From the IMG/VR virus record IMGVR_UViG_3300010885_076143, positions 1 to 33,495 of that record: 33,495 nucleotides of DNA; one strand, written 5' to 3'. Each line of letters starts with the position of its first letter. Position 1 is the stretch's first letter. Of the stretch, positions 7,712 through 16,098 are shown piece after piece. Position numbers and translations under genes: made by a program. The notes beneath the pieces are model-generated. The model was not told the DNA's origin, made no database searches, and was given only the letters and a program-made list of their open reading frames with translations. This stretch comes from a virus.

Positions 7712-9688
7712 CTATTTAAGACCCTTTCCAGCATTTGTTGAATTTGGGGAAACACTTTGTGGCAAAGATACTCCGAATTTATTAACTACTGGTGAGACTG
7801 CAGTCTTCTTAATAGCAGTATGTGGAACAACTGCAGTTGCTGTATCTTTAACTAATGTATTTGCTTTAATCTCATTTAGAGTAGATTGAAGCTGAGACAT
7901 GGCATTTCCTTCTTCTTTCGCAGTAGCGATTGCAAGGTCAATATCTGATTGTTCAGTTGCTTTTCTCCATTCTCCAGTATAAATTAAAGTCTCTGTTCCA
8001 TCCTGCCCAACTGATATTAAATAGGCAGTTCTATTTTGTGCCTGTAAGATAGCTTCACTATCCTTTTTTGAAACAGTAAATGCAATTACACCAGTTGAAA
8101 GATTTTCAATTTTGGAATTATTCATGTTTGTGATAGGAATTTTACCACTATCTGTTTCAAATACAAGTCGATATTTTGCAGAATTTATATTTAAGTCCAA
8201 CGGAACTTGTGTAACTTTGCTGCTTGATGTATTTGTTGTGTATACCTTTAATTTGATGATATTATCGAATGGTGAAAGAATAAATCGAAGTTTTCCTTGG
8301 GAGAAGATTACTTCTTCTAGGGAGTCTTTTGTTTTAATTAGGGAACTTACATTCGATATAGATATGCTACTATTATTGAAAAAGATCGGCACATATTCAG
8401 TCTGAACAACTTTGCTTACTGCAGTGATTTGTGCAGGAATATTCGTATTAAGTTTAGGCTCGCTAAATAATTTACTTGCCTCAAAGCTCTTCTTGATAAT
8501 TTTATTGTACACCTTTTGAGATTGTGGCTTATCCTGTAATGGCAGAGTGATTAACTTCTTACCATATTTCTTTGGAGAAATTAATGAGAATGATGCTTCA
8601 CGGATAATTTGCTCACCATTTGAACGGTTAGTTAAACGTGCAAGATAATCAATCGACATACTTACTGCTTCATTTGCATTTCGCAATACTGGTCTAAATG
8701 TATTTGGTTCATCAAATCTTTCCTCTTGGAAGAAGACAAACCGTGCAGTATTATTGAAACGTGTGCCGACTTGTTCAAATACGCTAATTTGATGAATGAT
8801 TATCCAGTCATTTGCTGGATTTCGTTGATTTAAAATGCTAATTAAATCTGATGGGAAACCGGCATTGAATGTCATATAGAATTCAATAAAATCTCCGTCT
8901 ATCGCTTCACTGATATATGCACCAACATTGTCAAATTCATTGCTTTGTGAAAGCTGTGCTTCGAAATATTCAGTTACCTCAAAAGTATCATATGTCACAC
9001 CGGCATTTGTGTATAGAGTTTTACGTCTTCCGCATTCTCCTAGACCAATTGAGAGTTGATTGTTGTATATGAATCCAGTTGACCCGAGTGCATTTGGCGT
9101 AATTGCGGCAACAAAGGTTGATGCTGGGACAAGTGCTGTTTTATAATCCTCGTTAATATTCTTAATGGATGGAACCATAAGATCAATATATCGATCATAC
9201 GTTGCATTCGCTAAGAATAGTGGCTTTGGATTGAAACTAATTAATTGAGCAATTGTTTCTGGTGCAAGTAGAATATTTGCAAACAGGTTTGACTTGCCGT
9301 CATTTTCTGAGTGTTTAATACTTAGAATTAGAGCTTTGAAATTATCAAAATCAAAACCTGCAACAAAATGGAATCTAACTTGATCCATTACAACATTATA
9401 TCCAGTGATTGGAGTCTGTGTGATTTCAGCATCATATGCTAAATAGTTCGGTATCTTCTCGCTATCTAAATAAGCGAACGTATTATTGCCAATAGGAACG
9501 ACTGTTAAATCTTGGATATTCTTAGTAGATGAAAATGAACTATCACTATTTAAGATCTGATGTGAGTCAGTATGATTATTTTGGAGTAATACAAATGAAT
9601 CTGTATAAAAATCCAATGACCCTAATTGGTCAAACATGTATTCGACAACACAATATGATGTTAAATTTACGAATCTACTTTTTCTCAT
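7712..9688 (-). CDS. Large virion structural protein, unknown role
   Basis: A 658-residue protein, predominantly strand-rich in the first ~550 residues, with a helical segment near 590-620 (SDIDLAIATAKEEGNAM, then SQLQSTLNEIKAN) and a flexible Ser/Pro/Asn-rich C-terminus. No signal peptide or membrane segment. I do not recognise a family. The size, beta content and low-complexity tail resemble baseplate or fibre-network proteins. It starts only 3 nt after the end of the membrane-anchored 9692-10483 gene, in an operon with the Ala/Pro-rich 541-residue protein, so it is probably made late with the virion. The 714-residue protein at 29495-31639 has a similar overall character but I see no direct match. 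Confidence 0.75.
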   Translation of the reverse strand: MRKSRFVNLTSYCVVEYMFDQLGSLDFYTDSFVLLQNNHTDSHQILNSDSSFSSTKNIQDLTVVPIGNNTFAYLDSEKIPNYLAYDAEITQTPITGYNVVMDQVRFHFVAGFDFDNFKALILSIKHSENDGKSNLFANILLAPETIAQLISFNPKPLFLANATYDRYIDLMVPSIKNINEDYKTALVPASTFVAAITPNALGSTGFIYNNQLSIGLGECGRRKTLYTNAGVTYDTFEVTEYFEAQLSQSNEFDNVGAYISEAIDGDFIEFYMTFNAGFPSDLISILNQRNPANDWIIIHQISVFEQVGTRFNNTARFVFFQEERFDEPNTFRPVLRNANEAVSMSIDYLARLTNRSNGEQIIREASFSLISPKKYGKKLITLPLQDKPQSQKVYNKIIKKSFEASKLFSEPKLNTNIPAQITAVSKVVQTEYVPIFFNNSSISISNVSSLIKTKDSLEEVIFSQGKLRFILSPFDNIIKLKVYTTNTSSSKVTQVPLDLNINSAKYRLVFETDSGKIPITNMNNSKIENLSTGVIAFTVSKKDSEAILQAQNRTAYLISVGQDGTETLIYTGEWRKATEQSDIDLAIATAKEEGNAMSQLQSTLNEIKANTLVKDTATAVVPHTAIKKTAVSPVVNKFGVSLPQSVSPNSTNAGKGLK

Positions 9689-9691
9689 TTC

Positions 9692-10483
9692 TTATTTGTT
9701 TCTTTTGAGTGCTTTAAATTTATAGTAATATCCAACTCCAACTTCCTGGTTAGTATTTGCACTAAATATGATATTATGTTGACTTGCAATACTGATTCCT
9801 ACTCCAATTCCGATGCAACCAAATGTTGAGGATTTTAGCGGTTTCATATAATTACCACCAACAATGAGTTGAAAAGTTCGATCAACCGTCGGTACATATT
9901 TGTCTGGCGGTAAACTATTTACTTGAAGTGAATCTATGAGTAACCATTCAGGACCGACAATTCTGTGTTTCCATAATCCAGTCTTTTCTTCGGTAACAAC
10001 TATCTGAATTGGCAGTTTACCAAATGACCAATTACCGCGATACGCAGCGGTCTTTTTATTTATAAATCCATCCCATTTAATAAATGGGTCCTTTTCTGCA
10101 GGATATTTGAGTGCAATATCAATTTGATTAGAATCTGTTGGATTAAATTTACCGAATCCTTCTTCAACCGATCCTTTGAGTGAAATAACAGTCGATGTTA
10201 AGCTTAATATTTTTTCTCCCTGTGACTTAACTACTTTATACAGATCAGTATTTGAATTTTTTAATTCGGTATTTAGATCTTTTTCACTCTTATAATAATC
10301 GACTAATTTAGAATAATTACCATCAGATTCTTTTATTAAAATATTTGATGCAAGAATTGAACGTTTTAATTCATCTGCTTGCCCGATTGAATTCTGACGA
10401 ATTCCTTCTATTCTCCATGCCATAAAAATTAATAATAGGATAAGAATTCCTATAGAAATTAAGTAAAATTTGTCTTTATTCAT
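9692..10483 (-). CDS. Membrane-anchored protein, N-terminal helix, coiled coil and beta-rich end
   Basis: A 263-residue protein. Residues 6-23 (FYLISIGILILLLIFMAW) are a single transmembrane helix with a short positive N-terminus. Residues ~30-110 are a heptad-rich coiled coil, 120-215 a mixed domain, and the last ~45 residues are glycine-rich alternating strands (GCIGIGVGISIAS, then VGVGYYYKF) like paired transmembrane or barrel-type hairpins. An inner-membrane anchor, periplasmic coil and C-terminal outer-membrane-like strands fit an envelope-spanning role such as a spanin, but length and family are not decisive. The start overlaps the upstream small gene by 8 nt. Confidence 0.7.
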   Translation of the reverse strand: MNKDKFYLISIGILILLLIFMAWRIEGIRQNSIGQADELKRSILASNILIKESDGNYSKLVDYYKSEKDLNTELKNSNTDLYKVVKSQGEKILSLTSTVISLKGSVEEGFGKFNPTDSNQIDIALKYPAEKDPFIKWDGFINKKTAAYRGNWSFGKLPIQIVVTEEKTGLWKHRIVGPEWLLIDSLQVNSLPPDKYVPTVDRTFQLIVGGNYMKPLKSSTFGCIGIGVGISIASQHNIIFSANTNQEVGVGYYYKFKALKRNK

Positions 10484-10715
10484 TTGTTTGTATTATTTCT
10501 AGAAGATCGTCTTGAGTAAGAGGTCGATCTAACTCTGCTTCTATCTTATTTATTACGATTTTTTCAGCCTTTCGAGTATACTCTAATTCTTGGCTAAGCA
10601 TGGATTGACTATTTGCAAGATCCTGGGCAAGACGGTTAAGCTCAGCCATGTCTTCATGTATTCGACTGTATGTTGAATATACACGTTTTAATTCTTTATT
10701 GTATTGCGTTATCAT
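10476..10715 (-). CDS. Small coiled-coil protein
   Basis: A 79-residue, highly charged, wholly helical protein (KRVYSTYSRIHEDMAELN, LSQELEYTRKAEKIVINKIE). Its ATG shares one base with the stop of the upstream gene (TAATG) and its 3' end overlaps the next gene by 8 nt, so it is translationally coupled on both sides. No family recognised; a small structural adaptor or chaperone is possible. Confidence 0.7.
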   Translation of the reverse strand: MITQYNKELKRVYSTYSRIHEDMAELNRLAQDLANSQSMLSQELEYTRKAEKIVINKIEAELDRPLTQDDLLEIIQTNE

Positions 10716-12340
10716 TATTCGACTATTTTTACGTCAAGTGTTCCACTTAACAAGTATTCTATTCTAGCAAGACGTGATTCGATATCGCCAGTATTCATTG
10801 AACCTGAGGTAGCTGCTTGTCCAGCAGATTCAGTCGGTGCACTTGTCGCTTTTGCAGGACTTTCTGCCTCAGGCGATTCAGATTTTACTTCCTTCGCAGT
10901 AACAGGTTCAGTCTTTTTATCAATCGGTTCTGCAGGTAACTGAGCTTTTACTTCTGGTGCTTTTGCTGCAGGTAATGCCGGTTTTGTTTTTACAACCTCA
11001 GTTGATCCAGTCTTATCTGCTGCGCCTTTCTTAGAGGCAGATACATCAAATCCTGCATACTTCTTAAGTAACATTGCATCACTTGAACTAATATTATTTG
11101 TAGTAGATTCAGCAGATTCAGATTCGCTGCTTTTTTCAATATTTTGTTCTTCCTTATTAGTTATCTCATTAACTGATGAATTAGTAGAAGAAGTTGATGT
11201 TTTTGAATCAGCTGAACTCTTGTTATTTTCAGTATTCTTTGAAGTTGAGATATTATTAATTGTTGAACTTGCGGCACCTCCGACAGCTGTCGGCACATTG
11301 ACTGAAACACCAGTATATTTTTTAAGTAGGGCTGCATCGTTTGTACTAAATGAGCTGGTTGTCTTTTCAGCAGAGATATTATTAGTAGTTACGTTATTTG
11401 TTACCGTTTCCTTTGATGAATTTACTGGGCTTGGCGCTGCTGCTGGTTTCGATTGTGTAGCAGGCGGTGCAGCAGTCGGAGTAGTCGGCTTCTCAGCTGG
11501 TGCAGGAGAAGCTGGTAATTTAGATGCAGCAGATTCAACATTTACTACAACTGCAGGCGCACCTGTTTCTGGACCCTTTCCGACTTCCTTTGGCAATTCT
11601 GATTTGCCTGCAGTAACAGTACCAGTAGTTGTTTCTAATGGAGTTTGTGCTGATTTTTCCGGATTTAAAGCTGATGCAGGTTTAGACTTCTCAGATTTTG
11701 TAGTGTCATTAATTGGTGCAGAGCCAGCAGGTTTTGGTGTTTCTGTAGCATTTACTGGAGAGCTTGGAGTTTCAGGAGTAGCATTACCGGATTCAATAAA
11801 TGCATCGTATAGTGGAGCAACTAATCCGCCAGGTAAATTATATAAAATAATTCCTTCGCTCAGATCATCAAGTACAGTCTCAAAATCACTAAATATTTTA
11901 TAGTCAGATATTTTTTGTTTGACTTGGGCCATCTTATCCAGAGCAGATGACATAAATAACTTGAGCCATCCTTCTCCGCCAAGTTCCTTTAATTGTATGT
12001 ACGTGGTCTTATTTACTGGCTCATAAAAATTCTTGTGTAATATTTTATATTCTGCTTTTCCTGGACTGTCCTTTCCGGCAAGATTTTCAAGAATTACTGG
12101 AGCAAATCCTTCAGGCATAACTTCAGATCCGCCAGCTTCTGGATATACCCATGCAAATAATTCACCAATCGTTGAGAACGATACCTGTGGCTTAGAAAAA
12201 CTTAGTGAAATCGGGTCAGTTAATTTGATCGCTTTTTGTCGAGCTGCAGTATACTGTGCAATCTTTTCATCTGATTGTTTAATCAGGTCATCTGCCTTTT
12301 TATTAAAGGCGTCGACAAATATTTTTTTCTTTTCTAACAC
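10715..12340 (-). CDS. Ala/Pro/Ser-rich linker protein with internal LLKKYxG repeats, GTG start
   Basis: A 541-residue protein. Residues 1-160 form a folded-looking domain (MLEKKKIFVDAFNKKADDLI at the start; YPEAGGSEVMPEGF). Residues ~165-510 are low complexity, rich in Ala, Pro, Thr, Ser and Lys, and carry a duplicated short motif: TNNIS...NDAALLKKYTGVSVN and TNNIS-SSDAMLLKKYAGFDVS. The last ~25 residues (DIESRLARIEYLLSGTLDVKI) are a short amphipathic coiled coil, probably for oligomerisation. The start codon is GTG; the in-frame position lies 19 nt after an AATAAATA late element, which favours it. The layout (domain, long flexible linker with repeated binding motifs, oligomerisation tail) suggests a tether, scaffold or decoration protein. 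Confidence 0.75.
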   Translation of the reverse strand: MLEKKKIFVDAFNKKADDLIKQSDEKIAQYTAARQKAIKLTDPISLSFSKPQVSFSTIGELFAWVYPEAGGSEVMPEGFAPVILENLAGKDSPGKAEYKILHKNFYEPVNKTTYIQLKELGGEGWLKLFMSSALDKMAQVKQKISDYKIFSDFETVLDDLSEGIILYNLPGGLVAPLYDAFIESGNATPETPSSPVNATETPKPAGSAPINDTTKSEKSKPASALNPEKSAQTPLETTTGTVTAGKSELPKEVGKGPETGAPAVVVNVESAASKLPASPAPAEKPTTPTAAPPATQSKPAAAPSPVNSSKETVTNNVTTNNISAEKTTSSFSTNDAALLKKYTGVSVNVPTAVGGAASSTINNISTSKNTENNKSSADSKTSTSSTNSSVNEITNKEEQNIEKSSESESAESTTNNISSSDAMLLKKYAGFDVSASKKGAADKTGSTEVVKTKPALPAAKAPEVKAQLPAEPIDKKTEPVTAKEVKSESPEAESPAKATSAPTESAGQAATSGSMNTGDIESRLARIEYLLSGTLDVKIVE

Positions 12341-12359
12341 AGACAGTTATTCTTTTTAT

Positions 12360-12367
12360 TATTTATT
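12360..12367 (-). promoter_or_regulatory. T4-late-type promoter element AATAAATA
   Basis: The minus strand reads AATAAATAATAAAAAG, ending 19 nt before the GTG at 12340. The element overlaps the last codons of the preceding gene. Confidence 0.55.
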
Positions 12368-12572
12368 TTAGAGATAGCCCTTCTGGTAAATTAACACGAA
12401 GTGGTTGCGCAGCGACTTGCGTTTCCTGTGAGATAGTATCGTTTGCGGCCTCAATATCTTTTTTAAGTATATTTAACAGCAATGAATATTCCAAGTATTC
12501 TAAATTATAAAGTGTATCTAGGGATTGACCCAGCCGCACCGCCAACCGAGCATTAAGCTCCAATAAGTTCAT
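12363..12572 (-). CDS. Small helical protein overlapping the baseplate hub gene
   Basis: From the ATG at 12572 the protein has 69 residues, MNLLELNARLAVRLGQSLDT at the N-terminus, helical and leucine-rich, then a polar tail ending LPEGLSLK. The ATG overlaps the upstream gene by 20 nt, typical coupling. The same frame remains open a further 96 nt upstream (to 12668) inside the hub gene and crosses a T7 run, so a +1 or -2 frameshift fusion is conceivable, as in some tail-assembly chaperone pairs. The short independent product is the simpler reading. Tail or baseplate assembly is inferred from position only. Confidence 0.6.
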   Translation of the reverse strand: MNLLELNARLAVRLGQSLDTLYNLEYLEYSLLLNILKKDIEAANDTISQETQVAAQPLRVNLPEGLSLK

Positions 12573-13560
12573 CAAGTCCAGTTGAAATAATGAAAATATC
12601 TTTGACAGTGAAGCTTCCTCCCAAAAAAATATGGCTCTCCGTTTGTGTTTTACATTTTTCGCAAACACTAGCCGCTTTATTTAGGCTGTTTTTTTCAAGT
12701 AGATCCGTGAACTTATGGATAACTACAAATTTTGTTTCATTCCAGTCAAGTGAACTCATTTTTAATTCACTTAATACAGAAAGGTCGATTTTTCTCCAAT
12801 CACGAAGTAGGTATGGACCATGCGCATAAAATGAATCATCGATTGCAATTCCACGTTCTTGTTCATCACGACGTTTCTGTTTAAATTTAGCAGACATTCC
12901 AATAGTCGGCAAATGAAGTCGAATTGTATCTCCGAGTTTTTCAGATGATATAGAAAAGCATCTCTCTTCTGACGAGTACCATTTCATTACTTCGTCTGGA
13001 AAATGGAAACCCAATAGATTTTTACTTGTGACTTGTGTTTGATTTACATGACCACATTGATCGTTTGAACATTTAATATATGCCCAAAGCTTATTCTCCT
13101 GATTAGGAAAAGTTAATTCATAGATTCTAAATAGAATATGATATTTGTCGACTTCAAGATAATCATTGAAGTTCATCGGCATCATCTGGCCTTTAATTTT
13201 AAATTTAGTACAGGCATTAAGCACAAAATTTATCTTTTCACGAATATCAATCGGATCAGTTTCATCGATCGTAGACCAGTGACGAATCTCTTTGGTTTTT
13301 GCAGACCTGATTAATAATTCTGCCTTTTCTGGATAGAACAGTCCTCGAGATGGTAGATTTTCAAGATTTAATATTTTCCATGGAGATTCTTCAGCTGCCG
13401 ACATTTCAATCATGTTCTGATGACTGGATGCTTTACCTAAGCTGGTCACCTTTGCTGGTTCCTCTGACTTAACTTCAATCTGCGCGATATTATTTACTCC
13501 ATACTTAAGATCTTGTTCATTCAGGAAACGTTCTGCTTCTTCTGGATTGACTGTGCTCAT
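12553..13560 (-). CDS. Baseplate hub protein, T4 gp26-like, with four-cysteine site
   Basis: A 335-residue protein from the ATG at 13560 (a TTG at 13599 in frame is less likely because it lies inside the upstream terminator). Residues 60-80 contain LENLPSRGLFYPEKAELLI, the N-terminal pattern of T4-type baseplate hub/assembly proteins of the gp26 kind, followed by a helical core with DPIDIREKINFVLNACTKFK (102-121). Cysteines C164 and C169 (CSNDQCGH) and C300/C303 (CEKCK) are spaced as two knuckles of a zinc ribbon. The surrounding phage genes support a tail role. The gp26 assignment is from memory of the family and not tested. Confidence 0.6.
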   Translation of the reverse strand: MSTVNPEEAERFLNEQDLKYGVNNIAQIEVKSEEPAKVTSLGKASSHQNMIEMSAAEESPWKILNLENLPSRGLFYPEKAELLIRSAKTKEIRHWSTIDETDPIDIREKINFVLNACTKFKIKGQMMPMNFNDYLEVDKYHILFRIYELTFPNQENKLWAYIKCSNDQCGHVNQTQVTSKNLLGFHFPDEVMKWYSSEERCFSISSEKLGDTIRLHLPTIGMSAKFKQKRRDEQERGIAIDDSFYAHGPYLLRDWRKIDLSVLSELKMSSLDWNETKFVVIHKFTDLLEKNSLNKAASVCEKCKTQTESHIFLGGSFTVKDIFIISTGLDELIGA

Positions 13561-13591
13561 TATATGATATTTTTTTATCTTATATATGCAA

Positions 13592-13623
13592 AAAAGCAAC
13601 TGGTTCTAAAATCAGTTGCTTTT
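13592..13623 (-). terminator. Rho-independent terminator
   Basis: On the minus strand: AAAAGCAACTG, 10-nt loop, CAGTTGCTTTT followed by a run of T. The 11-bp stem is perfect. It separates the 14513-13645 unit from the hub gene, which must therefore start from its own promoter in 13561-13591, where TATATAAGATAAAA resembles the late element. Confidence 0.85.
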
Positions 13624-13644
13624 GCTAATTAAAATATGATAAAC

Positions 13645-14112
13645 TTATGAATTGATAAATTGTGAGAATGACATTACATGAGTAGATGTAGATTCGTAGA
13701 CTCGTTCAATTGTCTCAGGATAAACTTCCTGTATTTCTAACGTTTTTGGATTCTTTATATAGACTTGGATCGAATTGTTTGTATAATCAGGAACAATTTT
13801 ATGTAATTTGCCAACTACCGATACTCCATTTTCATGGTCAAGCATCGAGTTTACGATAACACCTCTAATTCTGTCACCCGGTTTATAAAATAACTTTAAT
13901 TTACTAACTGCAATATCAAAATCTGTATATCCCTTGTCTCCCTTAATTGATAAGTCAACGAATGCTTTTTGAGATATTGAAATACCTGGTGTAAATTTAC
14001 TACGACCTACTGTGAAGTTAAAATCTCCCTTGGTTCCATAAAATGGAATTCCTCGAGTAAAATCTCCTCGAGAAACAAGTGGTGATATATTATTTTCGTT
14101 AACGTTTTCCAT
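13645..14112 (-). CDS. Hypothetical structural protein
   Basis: A 155-residue, strand-rich protein with the start MENVNENNISPLVSRGDFTR and a small-barrel-like central part (FYKPGDRIRGVIVNSMLDHENGV), similar in feel to an OB or SH3 fold. No family recognised. The ATG at 14112 shares one base with the stop of the upstream gene (TAATG), so an in-frame TTG at 14118 is not needed. A strong terminator follows 22 nt after the stop. Neck, connector or baseplate accessory roles are possible. Confidence 0.7.
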   Translation of the reverse strand: MENVNENNISPLVSRGDFTRGIPFYGTKGDFNFTVGRSKFTPGISISQKAFVDLSIKGDKGYTDFDIAVSKLKLFYKPGDRIRGVIVNSMLDHENGVSVVGKLHKIVPDYTNNSIQVYIKNPKTLEIQEVYPETIERVYESTSTHVMSFSQFINS

Positions 14113-14513
14113 TACCAAGCAAGTGGAATTCCTCTCTTTTTATAACCAACGATTGTATATTCTCCGCCCGGGTTAGCAGATGTTCCATCAGATTCACAGA
14201 AGTCAAATTTCTTTAAGTATACGTTAATTACTGGAAATTTCAGAAGATATGCAACTGGATAAATTGGTGCATCTGCATCCTTATTATCGATTCCCCAGAT
14301 TTTAACATATTCAGCTGAGACACTTGATAGATCTACAAATTCAACTTTAAATACTGGACCTTTTGCAAAGCCATATTGTTGAAGTTCTCCAATTTGTTGA
14401 TAACCTAGAGTGGTTGGTGCGCCGGCTGGAGCACGTTTATCTGTACTAATAAAAGTTGGTTCGTAATTTAATTGATTTACCAGAGTAATTAGCTCTGCTC
14501 CAGTGTGCATCAT
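14112..14513 (-). CDS. Hypothetical structural protein
   Basis: A 133-residue protein starting MMHTGAELITLVNQLNYEPT and ending KKRGIPLAW. The N-terminal helix is followed by strands (FKVEFVDLSSVSAEYVKIWG, INVYLKKFDFCES). No family recognised. It is the first gene of a three-gene unit preceded by TATAAAAA (14526-14533), and its stop overlaps the next start by one base. Confidence 0.7.
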   Translation of the reverse strand: MMHTGAELITLVNQLNYEPTFISTDKRAPAGAPTTLGYQQIGELQQYGFAKGPVFKVEFVDLSSVSAEYVKIWGIDNKDADAPIYPVAYLLKFPVINVYLKKFDFCESDGTSANPGGEYTIVGYKKRGIPLAW

Positions 14514-14525
14514 GTGCGTTTTATT

Positions 14526-14533
14526 TTTTTATA
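14526..14533 (-). promoter_or_regulatory. Late-type promoter variant TATAAAAA
   Basis: The minus strand reads GATATAAAAAAATAAAACG, one mismatch from TATAAATA with the same A-rich tail, ending 12 nt before the ATG at 14513. It overlaps the stop codon of the upstream gene. Confidence 0.4.
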
Positions 14534-15071
14534 TCGACTGTCCAAATATTACTAGAGCAGATACTCTAACATTATATAGCAAGTTAGTATTAATGATCTT
14601 TATCTTATTTATTAAGTCGTCTGCCTTATTTGACTTCGGATTTGTAAAGATCGTAAAAAGATCATATAATGGATATTCAGTAGCAGTTAGAGTGTCAGTA
14701 TTCTCCAGAGATATTTTTACTGATTTGTTTACTAATTCAATCGTTTCACCATTCGTATCATATGTTGGATAAATGATACGAAGCATTACTCCTCTAGCAT
14801 ATAATTTACCGCTTTCTAATTCGCTACTAGGCGAAAGTATACTCGTTTGATTATCAAAGATTGTAATATCTCCGCCATTCATTTCAGCAGTAAGACCGAT
14901 ACATGTGTACCCGTCCACTGGAAAAGCAAAATCGCCAATGCAGAACTCACCATGTGTAGCTTTACCATCGACTACCCGAAAGCATTTATCGTCGAATAGT
15001 TGCAAGATTGGCTGGTTTTCATAGCCGCCACAATCGTCGCATACATCATTTAAGTTACCAAGTGTCATCAT
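14529..15071 (-). CDS. Hypothetical protein with N-terminal CxxC
   Basis: A 180-residue protein, MMTLGNLNDVCDDCGGYENQ at the start, with cysteines at 11 and 14 and further cysteines at 30, 44 and 57, then a strand-rich middle (YARGVMLRIIYPTYDTNGE) and a helical end. The early CDDC could bind a metal or form a disulfide. Its start overlaps the stop of the membrane protein gene by 4 nt. No family recognised; possibly a baseplate or neck protein. Confidence 0.7.
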   Translation of the reverse strand: MMTLGNLNDVCDDCGGYENQPILQLFDDKCFRVVDGKATHGEFCIGDFAFPVDGYTCIGLTAEMNGGDITIFDNQTSILSPSSELESGKLYARGVMLRIIYPTYDTNGETIELVNKSVKISLENTDTLTATEYPLYDLFTIFTNPKSNKADDLINKIKIINTNLLYNVRVSALVIFGQSI

Positions 15072-15751
15072 TTTCCAAGTATTTTTTTCATCTTATTGCT
15101 AAGGCCCATCTTCTGACGTTGATTGGGCGCCAGGTGAGGATTTTGAGTAGGTGTACTTGGTAAAACTGGTGGCTCAACAGGGTGGATTGGAGTTTCAACT
15201 TTTACTTCTTCAATTTTTTCTGGAGCAACAATTTGTTCAGATACTGGTTCTTCAATTTCTTCTGGTTTAGCTGGCTCAATATTATCTATTCCATCATACT
15301 TAATAAAAAAATGCAAACACGTAAGTGAAATTATTGGAAGTAATCCACCTTCGATTAATGCTAACCATCGGCGCTGAGCTATTGCATTTGATACGTCTGC
15401 GCCAATCATATCAAATGCTGGAGCAGTAAGATCTGACCAGTCTTTAAAACTCTTGGTTGTAACATCAATATCCGAATAACAGAAGTAGATATTGCCTATA
15501 AATTGTATAAATGTTACTAAAATGAATACAAACCATACTGAGAAACCTTTAATTCGAACAGAGGCTGCAGAAATTGCAGACATTGCCGCTATTTCAATCG
15601 CAACAGAAAGATATATTGCCCAGCTGGTTGGATTTGCTAGATCATACCAGCTAATAACATGGGAAATAGAAACAATCATCACTAGGATGATTGGAACCAA
15701 GAACATTCCACGGATAACTCCGCGCTTATTTAATTTGATCCACTCTATCAT
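15068..15751 (-). CDS. Four-helix membrane protein with proline-rich tail
   Basis: A 227-residue protein with hydrophobic segments at about 15-35 (GMFLVPIILVMIVSISHVI), 44-62, 70-92 (FSVWFVFILVTFIQFIGNIY) and 131-150 (LIEGGLLPIISLTCLHFFI), then a cytosolic-looking tail of Pro/Glu/Val (155-205) and a basic end (QKMGLSNKMKKILGK). No family recognised. Its start shares a base with the stop of the single-helix protein upstream. In a phage, a cluster of small membrane proteins may act in lysis, superinfection exclusion or membrane remodelling; nothing here decides among these. Confidence 0.75.
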   Translation of the reverse strand: MIEWIKLNKRGVIRGMFLVPIILVMIVSISHVISWYDLANPTSWAIYLSVAIEIAAMSAISAASVRIKGFSVWFVFILVTFIQFIGNIYFCYSDIDVTTKSFKDWSDLTAPAFDMIGADVSNAIAQRRWLALIEGGLLPIISLTCLHFFIKYDGIDNIEPAKPEEIEEPVSEQIVAPEKIEEVKVETPIHPVEPPVLPSTPTQNPHLAPNQRQKMGLSNKMKKILGK

Positions 15752-16062
15752 TATTTCTCTAAATTTTGAATCTCTTTATCAATCTCAGATTGTCGATTAA
15801 CATCAAGTATTTTACGGTCAGTTGATTGAATCATTCTTTTTTCAGTCTTTAACCCTTCAATAGTCAGCATTTTTTGAATATCGGTCTTTGGCACAATATT
15901 CGAAATAATAATTGAATCGTTTGATTTAATAGTATTTGTTAACTCTGCATTTGTTTTATCAAGTCTACTATTTGTTGAGCAGGTTTTGAAAAAAATAATT
16001 ATTACAAGTGGTAACATTATACGATGTGCCCAAGTGTCTAAAAAGGTGAAAATTTTATTCAT
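15751..16062 (-). CDS. Small membrane-anchored coiled-coil protein
   Basis: A 103-residue protein with one transmembrane helix (about residues 14-28, RIMLPLVIIIFFKTC) and a polar helical remainder predicted to project from the membrane. Layout and length resemble inner-membrane spanin subunits or holin-like accessory proteins. An AATAAATA late element lies 15 nt before the ATG at 16062, so it begins a new transcription unit with the four-helix membrane protein (TAATG coupling). Confidence 0.7.
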   Translation of the reverse strand: MNKIFTFLDTWAHRIMLPLVIIIFFKTCSTNSRLDKTNAELTNTIKSNDSIIISNIVPKTDIQKMLTIEGLKTEKRMIQSTDRKILDVNRQSEIDKEIQNLEK

Positions 16063-16077
16063 CTTGTTTCTTTTTAT

Positions 16078-16085
16078 TATTTATT
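16078..16085 (-). promoter_or_regulatory. T4-late-type promoter element AATAAATA
   Basis: The minus strand reads TAAATAAATAATAAAAAG, ending 15 nt before the ATG at 16062, in the short gap after the stop at 16099. Confidence 0.55.
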
Positions 16086-16098
16086 TAACTGGAAGGTA

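Noticed and set aside
11220-11903. Plus-strand 227-codon ORF opposite the Ala/Pro-rich protein
   Set aside because: A long shadow caused by low-complexity codons on the minus strand; its composition is repetitive Val/Ala/Gly/Phe and it has no start context.
12573-12668. Longer start for the small ORF after the hub gene
   Set aside because: It would overlap the hub gene by 116 nt; the ATG at 12572 gives a normal 20-nt overlap. Kept only as a frameshift possibility.
13561-13599. TTG start at 13599 for the hub protein
   Set aside because: It begins inside the terminator hairpin, and the ATG at 13560 is followed by a plausible N-terminus.
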